Below, in pieces: positions 10,228 to 24,100 of a stretch of 64,000 bases of DNA. The notes below the pieces were generated by a model. That model was not told where the DNA came from, did no database searches, and saw nothing but the letters and a program-made list of their open reading frames with translations. Numbering within the stretch: the first letter of the stretch is position 1; each line of letters begins with the position of its first letter. This DNA is from a virus. Made by a program: the position numbers and the translations under genes. Location of the stretch: the IMG/VR virus record IMGVR_UViG_3300024507_000442, positions 1 to 64,000 of that record. One strand, given 5' to 3'.

Positions 10228-12159
10228 ATGCCATTAACAAATTTTTCAAATCTGGATTTTAACCAGATAAAAGCTTCTTTAAGAGACTATTTAAAAGCAA
10301 ACTCAAATTTCACCGACTATGATTTTGAGGGATCTAATTTATCGTCTATACTTGATGTTTTAGCATATAACACATATATTACCTCATATAACGCAAACAT
10401 GGTTGCGAATGAGGTTTTTATTGATAGTGCTACTCTTAGAGAGAATGTTGTTGCCCTCGCTAGGAATATTGGATATGTTCCTAGGTCAAGAAAAGCAGCA
10501 AGAGCTACGGTAAGCTTTTTTATTGATACCTCAAATATCACTCCTGTTCCAGCATCAATAACTCTAAAAAAAGGAATTGTAGCAACATCATCAAGTTCTT
10601 TTGGAAATCAATCATTTGTTTTTTCAATATTAGATGATGTGACTGTACCAGTAATTAATAAAGTAGCAACATTTAATGATTTAAAAATATATGAGGGTGT
10701 ACTGCTAACAACATCTTTTACTTATTCTTCGAGAAATCCAAATCAAAGATTTATATTACCCAATCCTGGCGTAGATACTTCTTTAATCTCAGTATCAGTA
10801 AAAGATGACCAGAATTCAACCTCTTTGGTCAATTATTCTTTACAAAATAGTGTCTTTGATGTAGATAAGGATTCTACTGTCTATTATATCCAAGAAATTG
10901 AAGACGAAAGATATGAATTGCTTTTTGGTGATGGTATTTTATATGGCAAAAAACTTGAGAATGATAATTTTATAGAAGTTAATTATATTGTATCAAATGG
11001 TGATAGTGGAAATGGAGTAAATCAATTTGCTTTTTCCGGAAGATTAACATATACCAGAAATTCTGTAGAGTATACAGTAAACTCAGGAATTTCTTTGTTG
11101 GCAACTGGGTTAATTTCTTCTGGTGGAGAAAACATAGAAACTGTAGAATCTATTAAAAAATATTCAACAAGAATATATGCTTCCCAGAATAGAGCGTTGA
11201 CTGCTAGTGATTATGAATCATTAATACCTTCAAAGATTTATCCAGAAACGGAATCAATATCAGTTTTTGGTGGAGAAGAGTTGATTCCTCCCCAATATGG
11301 AAAAGTTTTCATAAGTATTAAACCAAGGACTGGAGATTTTATTCCCAATTTAATAAAAGAAAATATTAAAAGAGATTTAAAGAAATACGCAGTGGCAGGA
11401 ATTGTTCCTGAAATTTTAGATCTTAAGTATCTCTATATTGAGGTAGATTCTAAAATTTATTATAATACAAATTCCGCACAAGGATCTGATTATGTTTCGA
11501 GTATTGTTCAGTCAAATACCAATAAATATGCAGAATCAACCGAATTGAATAAGTATGGAGCAAGATTTAAATACAGTAAATTTCTTAAGATAATAGATGA
11601 TAGTCATCCAGCAATAACATCAAACATCACTAAGATTCAAATGAGAAGGGATTTAAGAGTAGTCTTAAATTCTATAGCAGAATATCAGATTGGATTCGGC
11701 AATGCATTCCATATTAAGAGTATGAATGGATACAATGTGAAATCTACAGCATTTACTATTTCCGGAATACAAGGTTCTGTTTACTTATCGGACATCCCAG
11801 ATACTAATGGAAATACTGGAAGCATGTTCCTTTTTACTGTACCAAGTGTTAATTCCAATGATGCAACTATAGTAAGAAGAAATGTTGGTAGAATTGATTA
11901 TGTCAAAGGAATAATTACACTCAATCCAATAAATGTTTTATCTACCGATAAAGTAAAAGATGGACAATCAATCATTGAAATTTCAACTATTCCAAAATCA
12001 AATGATGTTATCGGATTACAGGATTTATATTTGCAGCTAGATATTAATAACAGTATATTTGAAATGATTACTGATCAAATATCATCAGGACTTGATCCAT
12101 CTGCATCAAATTACATAGTAACTTCAAGCTACAGTAACGGGAATTTAGTAAGACAATAA
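10228..12159 (+). CDS. 6: baseplate wedge subunit gp6
   Basis: 643 residues (T4 gp6: 660). The N-terminus (NFSNLDFNQIKASLRDYLKA, then DYDFEGSNLSSILDVLAYNT and NMVANEVFIDSATLRENVV) is the conserved gp6/J-type wedge region. In the middle, the LTASDYESLIPSKI block and a FGGEE...PPQYGKVFISIKP segment are the usual baseplate J-family hallmarks. gp6 forms the ring that links wedges and controls sheath contraction. It starts on the base after the gp25 stop and ends one base before the next ATG. Confidence 0.92.
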   Translation: MPLTNFSNLDFNQIKASLRDYLKANSNFTDYDFEGSNLSSILDVLAYNTYITSYNANMVANEVFIDSATLRENVVALARNIGYVPRSRKAARATVSFFIDTSNITPVPASITLKKGIVATSSSSFGNQSFVFSILDDVTVPVINKVATFNDLKIYEGVLLTTSFTYSSRNPNQRFILPNPGVDTSLISVSVKDDQNSTSLVNYSLQNSVFDVDKDSTVYYIQEIEDERYELLFGDGILYGKKLENDNFIEVNYIVSNGDSGNGVNQFAFSGRLTYTRNSVEYTVNSGISLLATGLISSGGENIETVESIKKYSTRIYASQNRALTASDYESLIPSKIYPETESISVFGGEELIPPQYGKVFISIKPRTGDFIPNLIKENIKRDLKKYAVAGIVPEILDLKYLYIEVDSKIYYNTNSAQGSDYVSSIVQSNTNKYAESTELNKYGARFKYSKFLKIIDDSHPAITSNITKIQMRRDLRVVLNSIAEYQIGFGNAFHIKSMNGYNVKSTAFTISGIQGSVYLSDIPDTNGNTGSMFLFTVPSVNSNDATIVRRNVGRIDYVKGIITLNPINVLSTDKVKDGQSIIEISTIPKSNDVIGLQDLYLQLDINNSIFEMITDQISSGLDPSASNYIVTSSYSNGNLVRQ

Positions 12160-12160
12160 A

Positions 12161-15100
12161 ATGACAAAGAAAAGAGTAAAATTTAATACCATTTTAGAAA
12201 GACAGCTACCTTCTTATGTAAGGGAAGAATTTCCTTTAGTTGCTGAATTTTTAAAACAATATTATCTTTCTCAGGAATTTACTGGAGCTCCTTATGATTT
12301 GATACAAAATATTGATCAATATATTAAATTAGATGAAATTAAGAGCAATACAGACTTTGCGATTCTTTCAAATGATATTTCATTTGATGATGATGTTATT
12401 ACGGTCTCCTCAGAATCTGGAACTATTGGTTTTCCAGATTCCTATGGTTTGATTAAAATTGATGATGAAATTATAACCTACGAATATAAAACTTCAAATT
12501 CTTTTGTTAATTGTATCAGAGGTTTTAGTGGAATTTCTTCTTACTCAAATGTTGGAATAAGCACAAGTAGAACTAATTCTCTATCGGATTTATCTGATCA
12601 ACTCGTATTCGAATCAACAGAATCTAAAGAGCATTTATCTGGTTCAAAAATAACTAATTTAAGTTCGTTATTTTTAAAAGAGTTTTTAAAAAAGATAAAG
12701 TATCAATTAATTCCCGGATTTGAAGGGAGGGAATTATATAGTAATTTAGACCAATATCTATTTCTAAAACAATCAAAGGATTTTTATTCCTCAAAGGGAA
12801 CAGATATTTCATATAAGATTCTATTTAAAGTTTTATATGGAGAAGATGTTGATATTGTAAAACCACAAAATAGTCTAATTAGACCATCAAATGCTGGATT
12901 TAATGTCATCAATGCTTTAGTTGTAGAATCTATAGAAGGAGACCCATATAATTTAAGAAACTCTACTTTATTTCAAGATGAGTATGGCGATATAACCAAA
13001 TGTTATGCTTCAATATCTGATGTAGAAAAAATTTATTCTACGGAAGGAAAAGAGTATTATAGATTGGGATTTGATGGTGGGTATAATAGAGATATTGGTG
13101 TAAGTGGAGCACTATATGGAAACTTTTCCATACATCCCAAGACAAGAATAATAGGTGACGTAAATCCAGATGTATCAACAATTGATGTAGATTCTACAGT
13201 TGGATTCCCCTCTAGTGGTGATTTATTTGTAACTTATGAAGATGGTACAACAGGCGTAGTTTCATATGCATCAAAAAGTCTGACTCAGTTTTTTGGATGT
13301 GTAAATATAACTAAAAAAATATTCGATGCTTCTGATATTTCTTTAAATGTATTTGCATACGGATCCTCAAGTCAATCGGATAGTAATGAGACTATAAAAG
13401 TTAGAATTAATTCGGTACTAAATGAGGTGTCTCTTGTTGATGATGAAGCAGTTTATTATCAAATTTCGGGTGATAATGCAATAATTAGAACTTTAGGTGC
13501 TGATTCTATAGATCCAATTTCAAATAGTTGGATTTTTAACATCCAAACTACATACGAAGTTAAAGAAATATCCGTATTCAATTCTTCATCAAAAATTTAT
13601 AGTGTAAAAACAAGCGATAAACACAATTTTGCAACTGGAGACTCGGTTAATTTAATTTCAAATAATGGTTCTAAAACTGTATTGTCCATTATTGGAGTTG
13701 TTTCAGATACTGAGGTTTATATTGGAAGTAATATTGCTGTTCCGACAAATTTCAAATATACTATAGAGAAAGTACTGACTAAAGTTAGACATACTCTATA
13801 CAACGAACTATCAAATCAAAATGCAAATGTTCAAAATATTTACAAAATAAAAGAAAAAACTTTAGTTGCGTCTCCATCATTACCATTTTATAATGGACAG
13901 TCTCTCAATGCTTCTGATAGATCTTTATATATTAGTGGTACTTTTCCTGCCGGAGATACTTTTAGGATAACAAATCAAAAAGATCATGGATTCTATACGG
14001 GAGATTGTATTTACTACGAATCTTCGGGAGAAACTAGTGATATTCCAAGATCATTATTTGATAGTGGAGTTTATTATATAAAAAGAGTAGATGCAAATAA
14101 TGTACAATTTGCCAAAAGTAGTTCAGATATTCAGAATTCCAAATTCTTAAAAACAGAAGAAAACATAAATGTAGCATCTGATAAAATTATTCTCCAACAA
14201 TTCAAATCAAAATCATTAATATCACAAAAATTACTTAGAGAAATTTCTTTACCATATAATGATGGGAAGAATTATGAAACTTTTCCCGGACCTACCGGAA
14301 TTCTTATTAACGGAACAGAAATATTAAATTATAAATCTAAAGATATAATTTATTATGGACCCGTAGAAAGTATTGATGTTTCTTCAGGAGGTTCTGAATA
14401 TGATGTTATTAGTCCTCCTGTTTTAGATATAACTGATTCTATTGGAATTGGTGCTACTGGATATTGCGCCGTTTCTGGTGGTTTATTTGAAATTAGATTA
14501 TTAGATCCCGGTTTTGATTATGTTTCAAAACCAACAATAAGAATTACTGGGGGAAATGGAGTTGGAGCTGTAGCAGATGTATCAACTAAATTTATAGATC
14601 ATGAAGTATTTTTCAATTCTGAGCAAAAGTTTAATGAAGTTAATATAATTAACAACTCCATTGGTTTTTCTACTTATCATAAATTTAGAAATGCAGAAAA
14701 AATAACATATTATACAAATAATCAAAAAGGAGTTGGTGGAATTTCGACAAATGCGGAGTATTATGCCCGCGTTGTTGACTTAAAGACTTTAACAATCCAT
14801 AATAGTGCCGAAGATGCTCTTGTTGGGATTAATACCGTTTCTTTAACCACATATGGTATAGGTAATCATTCATTCAAATGCATCAATAAAAAACAAGTTA
14901 TTTCTACCATTAATGTTCTAAACCCAGGATTTGGATATCAAAATAAAATAAGAACTACCTCACCTTCGGGGATTAATACATCAACTAATAGTATTAATAT
15001 AAATGAACACGATTTTAATTCTGGAGAAATAGTCAGATATACTAGCAGTGGAACAGCAATAGGTGGATTAACTAAAAACTCTGATTATTATTTGACTAAG

Positions 15101-18100
15101 ATCGACGACAATAATTTTAAGCTATCAATTGTTGGGGTAAGTTCATCCAATCAAGATTTTTATTATACAACAAATCAATATGTAGATTTAACCTCTAGAG
15201 GAACTGGAGTACACTACTTTAACTATCAACCAATTTCTGTTGAAGTTGTGGGAGAAATTGGGGTTTCAACATCTGCCGGTGTGGATTTTGCGGCAAAAAT
15301 TCAACCAGTTTTTAGGGGAGAAATAACATCTTTCCATTTACAAAATGGAGGAAGATCATATGGAACACCTGAAGTATTGAATTACCTCAGAGAACCACTT
15401 TTGATTTTAAGACAAGGAAAAAGTTCAGAAATAGTACCAATTATCAATAATGGAAGAATAGTAGAAGTTTTAGTTAATAATTCTGGTTATGATTATAATA
15501 ATGCACCAACTATCAACATATCTGGAGATGGATTAGGCGCTGTTTTGGTGCCAATTGTTGAAAATGGTCAAATTAAACAAGTAAAAATAATAAATGGAGG
15601 AATTGGATATTCTCAAAAAAATACTTTTATTACAGTCCAAGATTCTGGTTCTGGGGCAACATTTAAATCAAAATTAAAATCATGGAATATAAATTTAGTG
15701 AGTAGGAATTTTAGCAATACAACTCCAGATGATGGATTCGTATTTTATAATTCATACACTAAAGGTGGTCTTCAGTACTCTCATTTATATGCACCAAGAA
15801 AACTTAGAGAATCAATATATTCTGTAGATCCTACAGGAAGACCATCTTATGGAAATTTTGATTTAAGTAGAGTAGGAGGAAGTGAAGTATCTTCGACTAA
15901 ACATTCTCCGATAATTGGTTGGGCATATGATGGGAATCCAATCTATGGTCCATATGGATACGCTAAAAAGGACGCTTCCGGTGGCGGTTCAATAACACAG
16001 ATGAAATCTGGGTATAAACTTGCACCAGTATCAAGTGATAGACCATCTGAAAAAATATACCCATTAGGGTTTTTTGTAGAAGATTACAAATATTATACTC
16101 GACTAAATCAAGATGATAGTGTTTTGGATGAGCATAATGGTAGATTTTGTGTTACTCCAGAATTTCCCAATGGAGTATACGCTTATTTTTGCACAATAGC
16201 AGCGACAACTACCAGAACATCTTCAAGTCCATTTCGAAATTACAGGATACCCGTATTTCCATATCTTATTGGAAATACTTTCAAGTCACGTCCAAATGAA
16301 TTCAATTTTAAAGCCTCTTCAAATCAAGATGATATTGACTTAAACAAAACTGATTGGATTAGGTATACAAAAAATTATAACTTACTTGGAGAAAAATCTT
16401 ACTACAAGTACTTAGATCTTCCAAATAGACTAAATCAAACATCTACTATAAAGTATGCATCTCCCGGAAATATACAAACAGTTGGTATATTGACTGGAGG
16501 TAATAACTATAGTATAAATGATTTATTAGTTTCTGATGAAACAGATACTAGAGGATATGGATTTTCTGCAAGAGTTTCTAAACTAAAAGGAAAGGAAGTA
16601 GAAACTATTAGCGTTGATAACATTGTTTCTTATAATGTAGAAATATATCCAGATTCTGGGAGGGTGAATAGTTTTAATATTTTAGCAGAGAATCCGCATG
16701 AATTTAATACCGGTGATATTGTCACTATTTCAGGTCTCACCACTTCTTTGACAATATTCAACGAATTGTATTCTGCAGAAGTTCCAAGGAAAAACACTCT
16801 TTCTTTAATTAATACAGTTGGTCTTGGTACAACTGGAGCAACAGGTATAGTAACCTTTATTTCTGTTGGAGGAAACTTATCAAATATTCGTGAAAATGAC
16901 ATTTTCACGATAGGAACAGAAAAGGTTAAAGTTTTAAATGTAGATAAAAATTCATCGAGATTAAAAATCCTTAGGGCAGTCAATAACACTGTTGGTTCGT
17001 CTCACAGTTATTCTGATATTTTATATGAAAATTCAAGAAGATTGGTAATAAGTGATAGACTGACTAATCCTTTTAATTATTCATCAAATAGACAAATATA
17101 TTTTAATCCTAGGGAATCTATTGGTGTCGGAACAGCGGTGGGAATAGGAACTACTATTTTTATTTCAAATCCGGGAGCAGGAGTTAGTTATGTTACGGTT
17201 CCAAGTAGATTAATTTACCTCCCAGATCATAAATTAGAAACTGGCGATCAGTTGATTTATGACTCAAATGGAGGAGATCCTATTGCAATTTCCACAAATG
17301 GTGAAGGAATTGGAGCAAATCTTGCGGATGGATCCTTAATTTATGCAACAAATGTATCTCCGAATTTTATAGGAATTTCTACAGTAAAAGTTGGAATTGG
17401 TTCAACAGGAACTATTGTTGGTATTGCATCAACACAAAGAAATCAGAGTATTCTTTACTTTACTTCTTTTGGAAGCGGTACTTATCATAGTTTTAAAACT
17501 AATTACAATTCATTGAGGGGGAATATTTCAAAGAATAAAACGATTGTTTCTACAGCAACAACTCATGGATTGTCTGATGGAGACATTGTTTTTGTTGATG
17601 TTAATCCTTCAATATCAACATCATTCGTAGTAGCATATAGTGATTATAATAGAAAATTAGTAATTAATCCAAAATCATTTTCTCCAGTTGGTGTTAACAC
17701 TTTAACTAATTCTATAACCATTGAAAACCATGGATTTACCACTGGTCAACAAGTAATCCAAACTTCTCCTTCTAAAGTATTGAAAAATGAAAAAGATTAT
17801 TATGTTATTGTCATTGATAAGGATACTATAAAGTTGTCCGATAATTATTATAATTCTATTCAATACGATCCTGTCGTCGTTGGATTGTCCTCACAATTCG
17901 GTGGAACTTTATCTTTGGTAAATCCTCCAATAAAATTATATAAGAATAGCACAGTATTTTTTGATGTATCAGATTCATCTTTATCATATACAAATTCTTC
18001 CCAAACTAAGTTTCCAGCGTTTAATTTTAATTTTTATACTAATTCTTCATTTGAAGAACTATTTGAATCGTCTAAAAATAGTAATTTCTTCAATATAAAA

Positions 18101-21100
18101 AGAGTTGGTACAGTTGGAATAAGTTCAAATGCGAGAATTTCATTAACTATAACTGATGATATTCCTAATAAACTTTACTACAGACTAGACCCTATTACTG
18201 CTTTCAACTTACCAAGTGTTAAATCCGAGATTTCAATAGATTCTTCAGTTTCTTCCCATAATGAAATTAGTATTGAAGATAGTCTTTATAATGGAAAATA
18301 TTCTATTGTTTCAACTTCAGGAACAACTTTTACTTACAGCTTAAGAAAAAAACCAGAATCTAATTTTTACGATAAAACTCAAGCAATTATAAATTATCAA
18401 ACCACTTCCAAAAATACAAAGGGATCTATCTCGGAAGTTGAAGTTGTATCAAATGGTCAAAATTATTATAATCTTCCAAAATTTTCCAAAATTTCATCTG
18501 GAATTGGATCTGGAGCAATATTAGATTACAATAGTAAAAATATTGGTAAAATTAAAAAAATAAAAATAAATGATATTGGATTTAATTATCCATCAGATTT
18601 TACTTTAAAACCAAATTTATCTTTACCACAAATTGCTAAAATTGAATTATTATCATCATTTGAATCAATACAAATACTTTCTTTGGGTAACGGATATAAT
18701 CATCCACCAAAATTAGTAGTTTTAGATGGAGTTACAAAAAATATAGTTCCTGAAGTTGATTTAGAATATTCTTTTGGTGATAGTTTTGTTACTATTTTAA
18801 AAAATACTTATGGTATTAATAATGTTGAACCAATTATAATTCCAACACAAAATTCAAATGGAGTTGGAATATCTTCATTGGTCTATGATTTAACAAAAAA
18901 TAGTGTTACTGCCACTTTATCAGTAGGATTCAGTACAGCAGATAGTTTCCCATTTGCTGTTAATGATAAAATTATGGTAGAAAATGTCAGTGTGGGTATT
19001 AATTCTACGGGTAGAGGATTCAATTCTAAGAATTATAATTATAAACTTTTCACAATTACTGCAGTTTCTGAGAATCTTGGAGGAATTGGAATTGTAACTT
19101 ATACGATGAATAATGTTTTACAACCTGGAGAAACTCCAGGTGTATACAATTCCACAAATTCTTCCGCCAGAATTATTCCTGAGAAATATTTTCCTAAATT
19201 TAAAACAATTTTTAAGAAGAATAATTATCTAAAAGATGAAAAGATAAGATATTTGGGGGATGCTAAAACTGTCGGTGAAGTTGAGGGGTGGAATTCTCAA
19301 GTAAATCAACTAAGAATTTCTTCAAGAGAAAGAATAGAATCTGGTAAAATTATACAAGGGGATACCTCAAAAACACAAGGATTAATTTCTTCAGTTATTT
19401 CTGGAGATGCGTTTATTAATTTGGCACCATATTCTAAGGTTGAAGATGGTTGGGAAACTCAAATAGGATTTTTAAGCAATAACTTACAAAGAATTCAAGA
19501 TAGTTTCTACTATCAGAATTTTTCATATTCATTAAAATCTAAAGTTCCATATGATACCTGGGAAGACGCAGTTGGATCATTAAATCATACATTAGGATTT
19601 AGAAAATTTGGCGATTATCAATGCGAACCCTCTTTAGATGAAGTTAAGAATAATCAGATTAATATTAGTCCAATAAGCTATGTCGATACTTTTACAGATA
19701 TTGTCGGAGTTGCTGATTTAAATTGTTTTTATGACTTTGATTTGGCTAGAGAAAACGTACTTATTGATGACTCTTATCCATTTTCAGATCAAATTTATTT
19801 TTCCAGCAGAGTTCTTACGGATTATTATGAGTCACTGAATAACAGAGTATTGTCAATTGATGATTTTAGTGGTTCTTTCTATAATTTACCAAGATTCTCT
19901 AGATATGTCGTTCTGGACACTATTGATACTAATCAAATTCAATCACAGAAGTATATAACTTTTGTAAAAGATAGAAGATATGTTGGGCAGAGGCAATTAA
20001 TGCTTGTTTCTGTTGTTTATGATGAAAAAGATGCATATTTAAATCAATATGGTAGAGTAGAAAGCGTCTATGATTTGGGTTCATTTGATTTTAAGAAAGA
20101 AGATAATCAAGGTTCTCTTCTTTTCTATCCAAATAGATCGCTTTGGAATGATTATGATGTATCAGTCTTATCTTATAATATAAAAGATGCTTTTGTTGGT
20201 ATTGCAAGTACAAGTTTTGGTAATGTTGTTTATATAGATTCAAAAGTCAATCAAGTTTCTTCTGGAACAACAAGCGTAATTGGAATAGGAACAACATTTA
20301 CTTCAGTGAAGGCAATAATAGAAATTTCTGCAGATAATGGGCAGCGCCAATTTGAAGAAATTACTGCTATTCACAATGGGACAAATATTGAATTTATTAA
20401 TTATGGACAGTTGGTAACAAATTCTTCAGACAACAATCCATTATTATCTTTGGGAGAGTTTGATGCATATCTTGCAAATTCAAAAATAAATGTCGATTTT
20501 ATTGCAACTCCCGGAATAGCTGTTACTATCAACTCTATTCAAATTTCTATTGCAAATACTGAATCATCTGGCATAGGAACCTACTATCTAAGACATTCTA
20601 CAATTGAAGGGAGATCAACATCTATTGCATCATCCCCAACCCCAACAGCAAATGTAATTTCAGAATATTCGAGTTTACATAACGGGGCATATTTTATTGT
20701 TCAAATTTCAGATACTACAAATAATATTCATCAAATATCTGAGGTTATTGTAATTAACGATTCAGATAATTCTTATATCAGCGAATTTGCTATTTTGCAA
20801 GCAGCAAATGAAACAGGAATTGGAACTATAACTTCTAATAAAACTCCAAATTCTACTCAACTTTTATTCACTCCCATTGCAAATATAAACGCAGAGGTAA
20901 AAGTTTATTCAAATGCAATGAGAGATTATAGAGATGCTAGTAAACCATTGAACTTCAATGATTCTACAATAACTAACCAATCTGCAGTTTATCTCGGAGC
21001 TGCAGTTGATGTTAAGAGAACATTTGATTTAAATCATCAAGGAGAACCAATTTTTGAAAGATATTTTGATGGAAGTTCTCCTGCAATTGTTGATATAGAT

Positions 21101-24100
21101 AGAGATTTAATTTATATCAAAAATCATTTCTTCGTTACTGGAGAAAAATTAACTTATTCTTCAGGAACTCTTGGTGAGATAAACCAACCAATAGGAATTA
21201 CAACCACAGATTTTGGAGTGGGAATAGGTACTACTGACAGGTTACCTTCTACAGTTTATGCAATTAAGTTAGACCAAAATAGAATTAGATTGGCGAAGAG
21301 TGCTAGTAGCGCACTTAAATTTATACCTGAAATATTAAATTTAACTTCTCTTGGTATTGGAACCAATCATACTTTCACTGCAGCAAATCAAAATTCTAAA
21401 GGATTAATTACTCTAGACAATCTTATTCAGTCTCCACTAGTTGCCACAGCAACTACAACAATTCTTTCTACCAAGAATCTTATATCTGAAGATGTTTTAT
21501 ATGTCCACAATACTACAAATATTTTTAGTGGAGATTTATTAAGGATTGATGATGAGGTTATGAGGGTCGAGTCTGTTGGTGTTGGGTCAACAAACGCAGT
21601 AAGAGTAAATAGACCTTGGTTGGGCACCAAAGTAGAAGAACATGAATCTTTAACAAAAGTTGTTAAAGTAACTGGGAATTATAATATTGTACAAAATCAA
21701 ATTCATTTCGTTGAAGCTCCATACGGAAGAGTTCCAATAGGAACACCAACAAATCCACCAGATGAAAGGGATTGGGAAAATATACAAACCAATTCCACTT
21801 TCTACGGAAGAATTTTTATGAGGTCTGGTGCAACAGGTTCAAATCAAGACACATACTATAAAAATTATCTTTACGATGATATTTCAAATCAGTTTGACGG
21901 CAAAAAAAATACATTTAGTTTAACATCGAATGCAGAGAATGTTTCTGGAGTTTCTGTAGAAAATGCTATAGTTATAATTAATGATATTTTCCAAGAACCT
22001 GGCGATATTGCTTCTTATGTCTTAGAAGAAGAAAATGTTGGATTTACTTCTATAAGATTTATTGGAGCAGGAACTTCATTGGCTTCTGATATTAATACAT
22101 CTGGATTGCCTGCGGGTGGTATTATAGTTTCTGTCGGTTCAACATCAGGATTTGGATATCAACCATTAGTTTCCGCTGGAGGAACAGCAATTGTTTCGGA
22201 TGCAGGAACTATCCAAGCAATTAGTATAGGAAACAGTGGGTCTGGATATAGACAAAAAATTCAAAATTCCTTTGGAACTAGAGATGTTCAGGTTAGAGTA
22301 GGGGTTTCAACATCTTCTTTAAATTCTAGAAGCATTCAATTTATTGGAACAGCTGCAGTAAGTAAAGGAAACATTGTTAGTGTTGCAATTACTAATCCGG
22401 GAATTGGATATACTCGTTCAAATCCCCCCTTTGTTATTTTTGATTCTCCACTTTCATACTCAGATTTACCTTTAGTTTATAGTCCATCTTCTTCTGGTGT
22501 TGGTACACAAGCAACGATTGATATTGTTGTTGGTCAGGGATCAAGTGTAGTTGATTTTGAGATAAAGAATCTGGGTTATGGATACAAATCTGGAGATATC
22601 TTAACAGTTTCAACTAATTCAATAGTTGGAATACCAACAGTACAAGGATCGCAATTTGAAGAGTTTCAAATAGAAGTTCAAAGAACTTTTACTGATAAAT
22701 TTACTGCTTGGTCTATTGGAGAATTGCAGTTATTAGATTCTATTGATATACTTTTTACAGGAGAAAGAACTGTTTTCCCATTAATATATCAAGGACAATC
22801 GATTTCAATTTTAGCAGGTAAAGGATCTCTTATCAATATAAGAGATAACTTATTGGTATTTTTAAATAATATTCTTCAAGTTCCACAGAAATCTTATATA
22901 TTTGATGGTGGAAGTGTAATTAGATTTGTTGAGCCCCCTAAAGAAGATGATGTTTGTAAAATTCTTTTCTATAAGGGAAGTGGGGAAATAGATGTTCCTT
23001 TTAGGAACATAATAGAAACAGTTAAAATGGGAGATGAGGTCAGACTTGAGTATGATTATTCTGCCGGACAAAACCCATTCTTACTTGAGGATAGAAGAAC
23101 AGTTTTAGACATTAAAACTGTTGATTTAATAGAAACTAATCCTTATTTTGGTCCAGGTAACACTAATATCGAAAATCTAAACAGACCGATATCTTGGTAT
23201 AAACAAACCAAGGACAAAATAATTAATCAAAAGCAAATTGGAAAGGATAGAATTCTATATGAGCCTTTGATACATCCATCGGCAAATATCATAAGTTCAG
23301 TTGGTGTTGGATCCACTCTTATTTTTGTTGACAATTGTAGACCATTTTTCAATCCAATAAATGAAAATGTATCTTCCTTAGAATTTCAAAAAGATATTTA
23401 CTTGATTTCCCAAGATCAAGTTGCTTCAGCTACTGCTACTGCAGTTGTATCGTCAGCAGGAACTGTTTCTTCAATTGTTATTACTGACGGTGGATTTGGG
23501 TACACTGAAGCACCATCAGTAGTTGTTCAAAGTCCGGTAGGAATTGCTTCCACAACTACTACTTGTGTTTCTTATATTAGTTCTGGAATAGTGACTTCTA
23601 TCATTGTAACTGGAGTTACTACAGGATATTCTCAAGAAAATCCACCATTAGTATTGATAGAACCACCAATTATTAAAATAGAATCTACTAAAGTTTTATC
23701 ATATGGAGGAGATTTTGGAGTAATAACTGGAATTGCGACTACTTCTGTCGGAGTTGCTTCAACTGGAATAATATTTGATTTTATGATTCCAATAAACTCA
23801 CCATTGAGAAACAGCAAAATAACAGGACTTACAACCGTGAGTCAAATAAAAACTGATTATTATTTCGTAGTTTCAAATTCAAATATTGGAAATGGACTTA
23901 CATCATTGGATGAGAGTTCAAATATTGTCGGAATAGCAACTACATTTTTGGATGGTGTTTATAAGGCAGTTGATGTTTCAATAGAGCAATCTTCTATAAT
24001 CGGAGTGGGAACAACATACATTGCAAGAGTTACTGTGAGTGTGGACAACTTAAACGGACTATCTGGAATTGGAATTAGTGATTATTATGGAGATTTTAGT

